Source: Trichobilharzia regenti (Eukaryota; Platyhelminthes; Trematoda; Strigeidida; Schistosomatidae). Taken from it: a stretch of DNA of 64,000 nt. Both the position numbers and the translations under genes were made by a program. Below are positions 26,769 to 36,816 of this stretch, piece by piece. Below the pieces are notes generated by a model. The model did not search any database. It saw only the letters and a program-made list of their open reading frames with translations, and was not told where the DNA came from. Every line of letters starts with the position of its first letter. Within the stretch, counting starts at the first letter, position 1. The stretch is from assembly GCA_944472135.2 (NCBI GenBank), contig OX235268.1, forward strand, positions 10,112,589 through 10,176,588, given 5' to 3'.

Positions 26769-27803
26769 ATGCAAACCAGATCAGGGAATCAAATTTCGGA
26801 GCAGCAGTCGGAGAGTCGGCAAGTCCCCGTTCGTATAAATGATCATGTTGATAATCTTTCGTGCCCCGGCTCTCATGTCAGTTGTTCGAAATTATCATTA
26901 TCGCGAGTAACTAGTGCTAAGTCGTTGCTACTAAGGGCGCAGCTAAAAGAGAAACAGCTTCGAGAGGAGTTAGAGTTAGAGAAAAAGTTGCTAAAGGCTA
27001 GACATGATGTCGAAATGGCCGAGCTGCATGTGAAGTTAGCCGAGGACGACGGACGGAAAACTCATGGAAATACGAAAAGAGGCACTGTCAACTACGCTCG
27101 AATCAGCGAAGACAGTATTAAAGACGACATCAGAAGTCTACGTGAAGCTGAGCTTAAGGATACTGAGGAAAACGAACGCTCATTTTCTATCGAAGATCGT
27201 AAGGCAAACGAGTCGGTTACTCAAAGCACCGTCTTAGAAAAGGAGCATTACATTATTCCCTTGCCATGGAAAGATCCAACAAAGGTAACGGACAATAATT
27301 ATGTAGTCGTCATAAAGCCGTTACTCAATCTGAAACAGAGGTTATCGTGTGACAAGAACCTTTTAGCACGATATGGGGATGGGATAAATACGATGTTAAA
27401 AAATGGTTATGCCCTTCCGGTACCCCCAGAGCAGCTAGCAGCAAACTATCGTTCGAGGTGGTATCTTCCACATCATCCCGTTATGAAGCCGAAAAAGCCA
27501 GATAAACTGAGATTAGTTATAGATTGCGCCAGAAACTTTAGAGGTTATTCTTTGAACGATAAGCTATATCAAGGACCTGATACGATTGCCGAGCTTGTTG
27601 GTGCTCTGTTGCGCTTTCGAGGAAAGCCTATTGGTGTAGTCGCGGACATAGCTGATATGCTTATGCAAGTGAAGGTGCCAGTAGACGATCGAGGAGCATT
27701 ACGATTTCTGTGGTGGCAAGATGGTTGGCTAGGCGTTGGCCGCGAGGAGTTATTGCGGGATGCGAGCAATCCGCGGACGGACTTGTCAGAACAGTTACAA
27801 TAA
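26769..27803 (+). CDS. Fused Gag-RT remnant of BEL/Pao element
   Basis: A 344-aa frame opening at ATG 26769. Residues ~50-94 form a highly charged heptad-rich coiled coil typical of BEL/Pao Gag N-termini. From ~127 the sequence is BEL/Pao pol: ERSFSIEDRKA, then YIIPLPWK (161-168), WYLPHHPVMKPKKP (231 on), LRLVIDCA, SLNDKLYQGPD (261 on), VADIADML (291 on, motif A with its Asp) and LRFLWWQDG (311-319). The YxDD-type motif, RNase H and integrase core are missing. After residue ~319 the frame runs off-register into the integrase C-terminus, which is legible in another frame (27725-27871). It cannot encode a working polymerase. Any function (for example a Gag-like protein) is speculative. Confidence 0.8.
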   Translation: MQTRSGNQISEQQSESRQVPVRINDHVDNLSCPGSHVSCSKLSLSRVTSAKSLLLRAQLKEKQLREELELEKKLLKARHDVEMAELHVKLAEDDGRKTHGNTKRGTVNYARISEDSIKDDIRSLREAELKDTEENERSFSIEDRKANESVTQSTVLEKEHYIIPLPWKDPTKVTDNNYVVVIKPLLNLKQRLSCDKNLLARYGDGINTMLKNGYALPVPPEQLAANYRSRWYLPHHPVMKPKKPDKLRLVIDCARNFRGYSLNDKLYQGPDTIAELVGALLRFRGKPIGVVADIADMLMQVKVPVDDRGALRFLWWQDGWLGVGREELLRDASNPRTDLSEQLQ

Positions 27804-27871
27804 GAACGAGAAACGGCGAGGTGAAGCGCGATATAAGTAAGATATGCCTACTAGAGGGAAGTCATTTGTAA
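27722..27871 (+). pseudogene. Integrase C-terminal tail of BEL/Pao, out of frame with the RT part
   Basis: In a frame different from the 26769-27803 frame the sequence reads LARRWPRGVI, DGLVRTVTIRT, GEVKRDISKICLLEG and stops at TAA 27869-27871. These are the closing blocks of BEL/Pao integrase (R.WP.GRI, DG.VR.V, R.I.KLCLLE). The join to RT at about 27722-27730 is therefore a deletion junction that also shifts the frame. Confidence 0.8.
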
Positions 27872-27940
27872 GAGAGCCGGGCACGAGGGTTATTCTGTAT
27901 AACATGATTCATAAAATCCTAGTCGGATTTTGGGGGCCGG

Positions 27941-28584
27941 TGTAAGATCAATTCTATTCCCATCCTTGAATCAAGTCAACCTGTCCCAGATCAGCCTAGC
28001 GTTGTTGCAACCCAATTATCCATGCCTAACGTGTCTATCCCTGCTTGTTTAATGAACTGTGTGTATGTGTTTTTACCTCGATCTGTTTAGTCAGACGGTT
28101 GAACTCATGGCCCAATCAGAGTATTTTGTGAACTGTTATTTTTGCTGACCCATGTCTAACTTTGTACTATTCTGTAGAGTTTATCTTATTTATTGATTTT
28201 CATCTGTATTTTCCTACCTGGTTAAGTAGCCAATTAAATTCTATCTTTGTGCTTATGCTCGGTCTATCTCTCTTAAACGCTCTCTGTTTTATGCTATGCC
28301 TTACTTGGGTTCATTCTTCTACTGACTGCTTACCTGAACTGTCGTGTCTGGTTCCGGCTAGTTCGCATTTTTGGCTTTAACGTTATTCCGCTCTGATAGC
28401 GGTACCTTGCTTTCTGTTAAGCGTTGTGCTTTGTACTCTTGAAACCGTTAAGGTTTGTTGTATATATAATTATTGATTTGTTTATTAATAGTACCGTAGA
28501 AACAGTGACCGGCTTCTTGTTTGTTCTGGACCGGGATAGCCTTTATCTACGCGTGACTTAATTTCAAGCGATATTGCGCTTACA
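27941..28584 (+). repeat. BEL/Pao 3' LTR
   Basis: Same 644-bp sequence as 25675-26318 by eye. Preceded by a G-rich tract (TTTTGGGGGCCGG) as polypurine-tract candidate. Confidence 0.95.
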
Positions 28585-28792
28585 CTGAGAAAACCATTGA
28601 ATGGCGTTGCGCTACAGGCCCACAAGTGAAATACGAGTGGGTCACACGACCGTAATCTGGAGGATATCTCGAGGGGGCGATGAGAGAGGTCTAGCTAGAG
28701 AGGAAAGCAAAACAACTGACTGAAATAGAGATTTCTTGTCCAGGCACTATGTTCAACTAGGAAGGCAGGGGAAGAACAATAATAATACATAA
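28585..28792 (+). mobile_element. RTE-like 3' end, right part
   Basis: Continues the RTE copy interrupted at 25674. The translation starts TLRKPLNGVALQ, matching the RTE block HTLRKP.N.ITRQAL, and ends QALCSTRKAGEEQ followed by a stop and an (AAT)n tail at about 28778-28790. Frameshifts are present. Confidence 0.75.
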
Positions 28793-29455
28793 TTTGATCA
28801 GACTGCCATGGTAACAAGCGCAAGCTCACAAATGTGCGCAGTCTGACCGGACTATTCCATTTTGCACATAAGACACAGCTAAACAGTATAATGAGGTAAA
28901 ATTAGTTTCAGAGAAAAACACAATCATGATTTCGCCGTCAGTAATGTGCTTTAATTGCTGACTATTGTGGCGTGAATCGCATCAGTGCCACTGTCTGTCA
29001 TTCATAATTTATTGTTTAACACAATATTTCTAAGTAATATAAAACTAGTTATGTTCAATACGCATAAATATGTGAAAATAATTATTGTTTATTTTAGCCA
29101 GCAGGTTCTTTGGGTAAATAACGTTTCATGTGCTTTAATAGTCTCATAAACACCTATATAATCCTTCTGAAAAGATGCTTGACAATAGTGTATTTTAGGA
29201 TATCATTTGCGTCACCACAGAGTGTTGATTAAAAATGCACCCGAATGATTTTCCTGATATATGGAATCAGATTTCAGTATTCACCATTTACACACCAGAA
29301 TCTCAATGTTGAATCATTTGTCTTACTTTAAAATGAAGAAGAATCATTTCCTAAATTGTGAAAATTGTTTGAAGCTGTAAGCGTACATTCGATCTTGTTA
29401 TTCTGAAGATATAATATCTGTGAAATACTACGAAACAAAATTCATTTATGACAGT
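28793..29455. other. No gene recognised
   Basis: A+T-rich non-coding spacer between two RTE 3' ends of opposite orientation. Confidence 0.45.
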
Positions 29456-30425
29456 TATTATTATATTATTATTGCTCCCTTGGGTTCCTAGTGGAACATA
29501 GGGATTCAAATGCACGTTTCCACTTGCTTCTGTCTTCTGCTGTACTTTTCACCTGCATCCATGTTAGTCCATCCTCTTTCAACTCCTCTTCACACGATCT
29601 CTTCCATGTCAACCTTGGACGTTCCACTCGAGGGCTTGACGCGCGACGTCACCAACCGGCCTCCTCAGCGAGTGTCCAATTCATCTCCACTTTCTCCTGC
29701 ATATTTGTTGGTTGTCGATTGGTTCTTGAATTGTTTGTTCTAATAGTTCCTTGTTGGTGATTCTTTACGGCCCAGCCATCTGATCTTCAGTAAAGAGCGA
29801 AGACAGTTAGTTGTTGATAAAGGTCTGCAACAGGCTGTTGGAAATAATCTTTGTGACTCGCCCTCCAAGTTTCTGATCCGTAACGTATAGAAGAACTGAC
29901 TAACTTGACGTTTGTATTCAAAATCCGACCGAATTTTGTTGTTGATGGTGGCTGAGTGATGAAGATTTCCAGATTGGTTTCAGTTGGTTGATGAATGTGT
30001 TTTTTGCCTTCCCGATTCTCGCTCGATTTGACATCCTCGTCCGTTCCCACTGCCTGTAGTTGAGACAATATTCCCTGGTTAAGTGAGTGGATGAAGTAAC
30101 CTCTTTCAAATCCCTCCCGTTGATGGTGTTTGACGCTGGATGTTGCTGCTGCCGTTCTTGTGGTTGGTTGGTTATTTTCATCACCTCCGTCTTGTCTATG
30201 TTCACATGGAGTCCTGCCTTCGCCGGCTGCTTCTTCGACCAGTTTGTCGGTAGGCTTTTGCTTGTAAGTCTTCGATTTTGTGACAGTGACATCAAACACA
30301 AATCATCCACGTGCGGAATCCAGGTCTTCTAGGTTCTTCGCGTCGGTCCAGGATATCCTTTTCTTCTCGTTTCCCACTCACTGTCTGACGCATAATCCAG
30401 TCCACCACAGTTAAAGTGACATCCT
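29456..30425 (-). mobile_element. RTE-like retrotransposon 3' end (minus strand)
   Basis: The best-preserved RTE tail in the window. Minus-strand blocks in order are VDDLCLMSLSQNR, AGLHVNIDKTEVMKI, DLKEVTSSTHL, ARIGKAKNTFINQLKPIWKS, NTNVKLVSSSIRYGSETWRA, RPRLTWKRSCEEELKEDG and WKRAFESLCSTRNPREQ. The stop is at 29469-29471 and is followed by an (AAT)n tail at 29456-29473. Several frameshifts separate the blocks. The copy is 5'-truncated within the RT domain. Confidence 0.88.
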
Positions 30426-32569
30426 TTCATAATTTATAGGAATTCGTTCAACAGCTAAAGAGCTGTGTGATAATTTTAGTTTTGCACACGATTCATTCAT
30501 TTTGATTCATTTTTTTCATTAAACAAGACTGTAGTGATCATTATAATTGTATTATTCTATAATTTAAAAAAAATCTTTTTCAGTGATGAAGCAGAATAAT
30601 CTTCGAAAAGTATTACCGAAGGAAAAGAAATGCCGTGTCTTCTTTTGATAGTTTTGAAAGTCTATCTTGTGAAAAACTTATGTACATTCTGTTATAAGTT
30701 TAAATAAATGTTTACCTTCAAACAAACAATTTGTTTGTTTTTATTATCTTGTATCCATTATTCAGGACAAACGAAATGTTCATTTCACGATGGCTGATAT
30801 TGTTTTATTTAGATTTCAAGAATTGGCGAATAAACGAAACATTAAGTAGGACACCGTAAATTCTGAATTTGACAATCAAGAATCGATAAATCAACAGACA
30901 CAGAAATCAACTTTGATTACAAAACTTCTAGTCTATAAATGAATGCTTATTCAAACAAATTTATAGGTAGTACTTTTATTCTCATTCTCTTCTCTGATAC
31001 ACAATCTTTTTACCATCACACTAGCGACCTTCAACTGGACTACAAACTCGGGAACCTAAGCCAACCGGGACTAGGCTGAGATGGAGGACAAGAAAAAATG
31101 TCCAATACACAACAAGCATGCCACACTGGTTCGCTGCATCTGTCCCTGGTGTGTATTACCTCCCTCCGTGATTGGAACTTTGCTTAGTTCTTTGTCAACG
31201 ATATACCTCTAACAGTCGGTGTGCTGGATACTTCATTTCACTACAGCACAATTCTCCGTGGCGTATCAAATCACATTCAATGACGTTGACATCACACGAT
31301 TTGTTCTCAGTTGTAGAAGACTAGAGACGACTTTAGAAGTACTTGCAATGACATTACCAGGTGATTTACACAATGCAACAACTATAAAATAACCAACAAA
31401 CAGAAGAAATTAAAACCCACTCAGTATAACATTCTTAGACCAACTCCTGCCAAAGCCATGAATGAAATATCGGGATATATTTGTGTCAATCCCAGTGATT
31501 CTTAACCATGCTACTATAAGTCCTGTCTTATGTTCAGAAATGATAAGTGTTTTTGGTGTGGTTGTGTTCTCTGAGCTTTATTAGAAAATAACTAAACTAG
31601 CGTTATTCACCTAAGCTGAAAGTCGCCTCAGTTTTAAAGAGTTATACGAATGGATTGGCGTTGGAAATCATAATCTTGACTTAACGTTTTGATTTGGAGG
31701 CCAAAGCTACTCGAAGTTAACTCAAACACAGGTCTGGATATTATATAATCTAGTGATTCAACTTTCTCCTAACAAACACATTATAATAGATCTAGACCTT
31801 GTCGACCACTATGTTGTACCACCTGTAGAGTCTTCTATCATAAGAAATGCATTTTATTGCACAAAATACGTATTTTACATGCTTTAGAATACGATCTGCT
31901 TATTTTTTACGGACTTTGTGGATGACCGACATGAACTCAATGGAGTTAAATGACACTTCACATATCGATGTGGTCTTTACTAAGCGTCGAGATAGGTTGA
32001 AAACTAGGGTTTAAGCCAAAGGTTGTATTTGAAAGCCAGATGACTCAAGGTAATTCGCACTCGCCGATATAAGCAGTTACATTTACACTTGAACTAAGTT
32101 ACAAACTTGAACTTCGTTACAACTTGGGTGGTGTAGTGTACATTCGGATTGTGATGCGCATATTGCTTAACAAGTTTCTAGCTACTCGGAATAGAGTATT
32201 AGCTAATATGTGCAACGCTAATATACGCCCAGTCGTCATCTTCTACGTCGCCAGGCTCCTCAGAATGACTTTGCTCCCCTGTATCTAGCTAACAATGATT
32301 TCTGTTCGCCTTACAAGGGTGAACGTGATCCACGAAGTGTATAATTGCAACTGTACCTTACATGTAGGTGGAGCTTAAACATAATACGACAAGTTTTTTA
32401 TTAATACATGATTTCCCTATGAAACGAATACATGTATAAACATATACATATGTTTACAGTTCCTAACTGAGAAATTAAGGTGTTGCCGTGTGACTGTTCG
32501 ATCTTCGTCCCTTTTTCTCATTAAGGAGTCGCACTATGTGTCCTGCTTTCCGCATGGCGACACTCTGAT
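30426..32569. other. No gene recognised
   Basis: Non-coding A+T-rich sequence. The less A+T-rich patch at 31030-31290 may be another repeat, but I cannot assign it. Confidence 0.4.
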
Positions 32570-33116
32570 AACTGCACATTTACTTCTGTTCACAGTCCTA
32601 CTATTGAATGAATTTGGCTTATGACCACTCGATGGAGTCTACCAACTCACTTCTCATAGAAAGGTATTTACTTACCCTCATACATATATTCGAGATTCAT
32701 GGATTTCACAGATGATTTATGTTTAATGTCACACAAACTCGAAGATGTCAGGTCAACATAAAGAAGACAGAGGTGATGAAGACCACTGACTGGCATCCAC
32801 AATAACAACCATCACTAATCACCTTTGACGGGTGAGAGTTGATAGAAGTATCTTCCTTTACTTATCTAGGAATAACTGTTTCAATCACAGCTGCAAGAAC
32901 AGATGAACGTGTCAAGATCACCCAGAATCAGTATAGAAGATACACCTTAATCAATCTAAGTGTAGTTTGGAAATCTTCTGCATTTACGCATTCAGCATAA
33001 AGAACAGGATTCGGACTTAAAACACCAATTTCAACTCATTCAGTTATTCTTCACGGGTCATAAACTTGGTGTTTCATGAAAAGGATTTACAACAAATTGC
33101 AGACTTTGATCAACTT
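32570..33116 (+). mobile_element. RTE-like fragment (duplicate of 10041-10610)
   Basis: Near-identical to 10041-10610, from CTGATAACTGCA to GACTTTGATCAAC, with the same blocks (DFTDDLCLMS, KKTEVMKTT, FTYLGI). Here it abuts the left end of unit B, whereas in copy 1 it follows the right end. Confidence 0.85.
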
Positions 33117-33328
33117 TGAGCAAATGACTGAAAATGATGAATAGCAAGCATTCAATTAGATTGATAACAACTTGCAATTGGGGCTATGAAGTCATCAAAT
33201 AAACAAATAAATAAATAGAAATCTAGATCTTGTTGTTTGATGCAAGCAACCAAAATCTTCAAAGTCATGTGTCTTTACATCCACTAAATAGAATATGTAA
33301 GACAGAGAAAAGGGTACTTACTACTTAC

Positions 33329-33401
33329 CTCTCCGGTTAGGTAGGGTGTGGTAATAACCAGGCGTCGTTGGCAAGGTGTCCTTGTTAGTGTCTTCATTTT
33401 C
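33329..33401 (-). other. Candidate 73-nt exon (unit B copy 2)
   Basis: Same length and same flanking AG acceptor and GTAAGT donor as 7992-8064, with a few substitutions (one frame now contains TTPYLTGE). Function unknown. Confidence 0.3.
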
Positions 33402-34010
33402 CTGCATTATATACGCATACTTTGACAACAGCGTCTCGAAATGACAAAATTGGGGAAATACAACAAAGGTAGTGTATTATCCATCCATCCATGTCTTGGC
33501 ACCTCTTCCTTGGAATCGCGTAGCATTCACCTTTCCATAAATCCAAATCACTAAAAGCTGCCTGCATCTTGTAACCGTTATTTTTCATATCACGTACGTC
33601 AGTAAAATCTGGACTAGCTTTATCCATCCACCAAGGCGTCATTATTCATGCAGTTTGCCAACTAGCTGTATAATTTTCAATATCCACCAGTCGAACTCAC
33701 TCCATATTATCTGAGTTGTTTTCATCCTCCTGCTCCTCCTCCTCCTGATGACGATGATGATGATGCGAATACAAATGGACAATAAGTCTACACCAAAAAT
33801 GTCACTCGCTCGCTCGCTCACCTGCATTCTAGATAAATTCAGCATTATAATGGTCTTTGAATGTAATCAGCACTGCTTAGATACCTCTCGCTCTCTCGCC
33901 AAACACATCATCACGCCCACCCCCAGCCCAACACACACACTTTTCCCCCCCTTTGTTTCGTTTGTATTAGGTAGTTAGTTAATTAGTCAGTTGGTTAGGT
34001 TTGCATATAT

Positions 34011-34260
34011 CCCAGTCGGTTATTTTTTTTGTACATGGGATATGTGGGTGAAACGTGGGCAGTTTTTCGTTCAAATGTGGGCAAAGTGGGATAAAGTGGG
34101 CTGTTTTCGTTTGTAACATTGGTAAATTGGGAAGAAGTGGGCTAGTTGGTCAAGTGACATGGGCAAAGTGGGCAAACGTGGGCAACTATTTTCTGGAGAT
34201 TTGGAAAATATGGGAAACAGGGGAAACATGGGAAGAATGGGGTAAATTTGTTTTTGTAGC
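34011..34260 (+). repeat. Left TIR and subterminal GTGGG array
   Basis: After the 12-bp TIR come repeated GTGGGC/GTGGGA/GTGGGT and GGGGAAAC-type motifs (for example at 34045, 34056, 34076, 34096, 34137, 34167). CACTA-type elements typically carry subterminal binding-site arrays for an element-encoded protein. Confidence 0.75.
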
Positions 34261-34513
34261 GCAGTCATACTAAGATGGGGAATGCATGAGGTGAGGAACA
34301 TTTCAGGTTGAATATTATACAATGTGTCTGTAATCACTGTGAATTGGCATGAAGACAAATGGTGACGATTTCATTTCCGTTATTTTGACACGTTTGTTTA
34401 TGTGAATTCAAACTTAAGTTTGACTTCCGAAGCCGCGATTTCAAATTCTTCGTCGTGCATCCCTGACTAGGTGAGTCAAGTATTTGTAGTAATGTCTTTT
34501 TTAAGGTAATAAA

Positions 34514-36614
34514 ATGGATACTGAGAGTGAAGTAGTACCAAGTGGTAGTAATGTGAATACCCCTTGACGTCTTAGAAGTACTTTATTCTCTTTAATATAG
34601 CCTTGTGCTTTAGGTTTGTTTGAAAAAGAGACAGGCCACCGATCCACATTGTATAGAAGAACTAAGAGATTGAAATCGGAGTTGCTCGGTGACGTAGCCA
34701 AGATGATACTTCCCGATTTCAGCGTCGAGGCTGTTGAATGTCTAGTAGATGAAACTTCTTGTAGCGTCGTAAACGTGCAAAGTGACATGCAAATCACTTT
34801 ACCAAGTTGGTTTCTTAGTATTTCATGTGACGACTATTTGATAAGGTAATGCTGCGGGCGCTCTGTTGTCCCATGAGATACGTTCCGATAAGGCAAAAGA
34901 ACGCAATTCAAAGGCAGAACTTAGGACGACTGCCTTAAAGCTTATGATGACCACTAAAACATCCATTGTTGATGGTGGAAAGATTATGCGATTGTTCAAA
35001 CGGCATATTCCAAGATTACCAACAAATATAAGACACATTCTCAAAACTAGCCAGTCATGCCCCTCAACTGTTATTGGTAGTGGAGTTTACTATCATATTG
35101 GTTTGCGAAGTATACTTACGCCTATACTGAGTTGTTGGTGTCAGTTTGCATCTTTTGATTGCGTTAATCTGCAGCTGAATGTTGATGGATTGTCACTGTT
35201 TAACAATGGTACACAGCAAATTTGGCCGATATTGGGTCGACTGGTGAAACCGTTTCTTAGTGATATATTTCTTATTGGAGTTTATGGTGGTTTTCATAAA
35301 CCGTCTGACTTCAATAACTTTTTATTGCCAGTTGTAACTGACATGGAGCACTTATATGCACATGGTTTACAAATCAATGAGAGGCATATCGGCTTCCGGC
35401 TTAACAGTGTTATCTGCGATAAGCCTGCAAGATCTGACGTCACTTTTACAGCGAGTCACAACAGTAGGAAAGGTTGTGACAGATGTTGCGTTACTGGCAA
35501 CTATGTAAACCGGCGCATGGTATTTAAGGATGTTAACAGCTGTCGCAGGACAGATAATAGCTTTAGGAGTAAGGAAGATGCCGATTACCACCGTGATACA
35601 TCAGTATTTGAGAGACTTCCAATTGATATGGTTAAGATTTTTCCATTAGATTATATGCATTTAGTCTGCTTAGGTGTTGTTAGGCGGCAATTGGGTATAT
35701 GGTTGCGTTTGGCGAAACAACGCCAATTCGGATTAAGCAATGAAACAATTGCTTGTATTAACGAAAGACTACAGGCTGCAGAAAGCTGCATTCCTAAGGA
35801 CTTCCAAAGGAAGTGTCGCAGCTTGGAGTTTCTTCAGTTTTGGAAGGCCACTGAATGCCGGCTATTTCTTATGTATTTGGGCCCAGTTGTATTACATGAC
35901 CTATTACCCTCTCCACTATACGCAAACTTCCTCAGATTGTTCACGAGTGTCTACATTTTATGTCATCCTCGTTACCACCTTCAATTGTGCGACACCGTAA
36001 AACAACAGCTCAGGCAGTATGTACTATGTTTCGACAGCCTCTACCCTGATGAGTTGGTTTACAATGTGCATGCTCTTCAGCATTTAGCTGAGGACGTCTC
36101 TGAACACGGTTGTCTGGATACCTTTTCAGCCTTCCCGTATGAGTCACATTTGTGCCAAATCAAGGGAAGGGTGAGGAGTGGCTTCAGGGTAGCAAAACAA
36201 GTAGCCTCTCGAGAAGTCGAAAGATGCGTGTTTGCAAGCTCTACAAATGCAGGTAAGTCACCTGCTGAGCTAACCCCGCCATGCGTTACAGTTGATTTAG
36301 CAAAGCAGTCATTTTGTGTTGGCAAGACTTACTATTCAACTGTTTCGCCTGACCGATTCGTAGTAGTAAATGGAGGACCTGGGATTATCTGTGGTGTGGG
36401 TGAGGGCAATGTATTCAAATTCAGACCTTGTTTGGATAAGCAACCATTTTTTAACAAGCCTTTCGAATCAACGAAGCTTGATATATACAAATCAGGCCAG
36501 TTCTCAGGCGACACTGAATGGGTTGCAATTAACACAATTAAATATAAATGCATTGCAATACCCACAAATCACTTCAACGTTTTCATCCCAATGCCTCACA
36601 CATCGGCTAGATAA
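34514..36614 (+). CDS. CACTA/EnSpm-like transposase (3 inferred exons)
   Basis: Inferred structure: exon 1 34514-34544 (ATG; donor may lie 3 nt later), exon 2 34614-34845, exon 3 34925-36614. Introns are 69 and 79 nt with GT...AG ends, and the joined frame gives 650 aa with stop TAA. The large open exon holds the diagnostic blocks: LQLNVDGLSLF (Asp ~175), QIWPILGRLV, IGVYGGFHKPSDFNNF, SVICDKPARSD (Asp ~253), a C-x2-C knuckle KGCDRCC (~272-275), and IFPLDYMHLVCLGVVRRQLG (Asp ~330). This layout matches animal EnSpm/CACTA (tnp2-like) DDD/E transposases, nuclear enzymes that cut at the TIRs and rejoin the element elsewhere. The C-terminal KCIAIPT..FNVFIPMPH is a usual ending. Intron 2 is the least certain; the main exon could instead start further upstream in frame (open from 34845). 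No inactivating lesion is seen. Confidence 0.85.
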
Positions 36615-36816
36615 GCTGTTGCCATTGTTAATTTGTGTTGTTCCATTGGCGTCGGTTGCAGTTAATGTGGTTCATAGGTAAGAGCCGACATGATCGACAA
36701 AGTGGGTTGGGTTTGCTAGCATATCAGTTTGAGTTTAGACTCTCTATACATTCCAGTAGGAGACTTTTAAGGTATTTCGTTCTTCATTCACTAATGTACC
36801 GTTCCTTTCAGAATAA

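Larger units (their letters stand above)
25675..28584 (+). mobile_element. Internally deleted, non-autonomous BEL/Pao LTR retrotransposon
   Basis: A 2,910-bp element: two 644-bp LTRs (25675-26318 and 27941-28584) enclosing 1,622 bp. The LTRs have the TG...CA ends, the same length and no difference that I can see, implying recent insertion. The interior holds a hairpin array and one fused frame with gag-like coiled coil, a BEL/Pao RT N-terminal half and the last piece of the integrase. Protease, most of gag, most of RT, RNase H and most of integrase are absent. Flanks CTGGG (left) and CTGAG (right) are a 5-bp target duplication with one mismatch. The insertion splits an RTE fragment. Schistosome Sinbad is the best-known relative; family assignment is inferred from RT motifs. 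Confidence 0.9.

Noticed and set aside
29491..29760. Plus-strand frames at 29491-29760 and 30087-30332
   Set aside because: They are antisense shadows of the minus-strand RTE coding region.
34071..34358. Minus-strand 95-codon frame rich in P and F
   Set aside because: Produced by reading the GTGGG subterminal array in reverse; low-complexity artefact. The same applies to 38607-38822.
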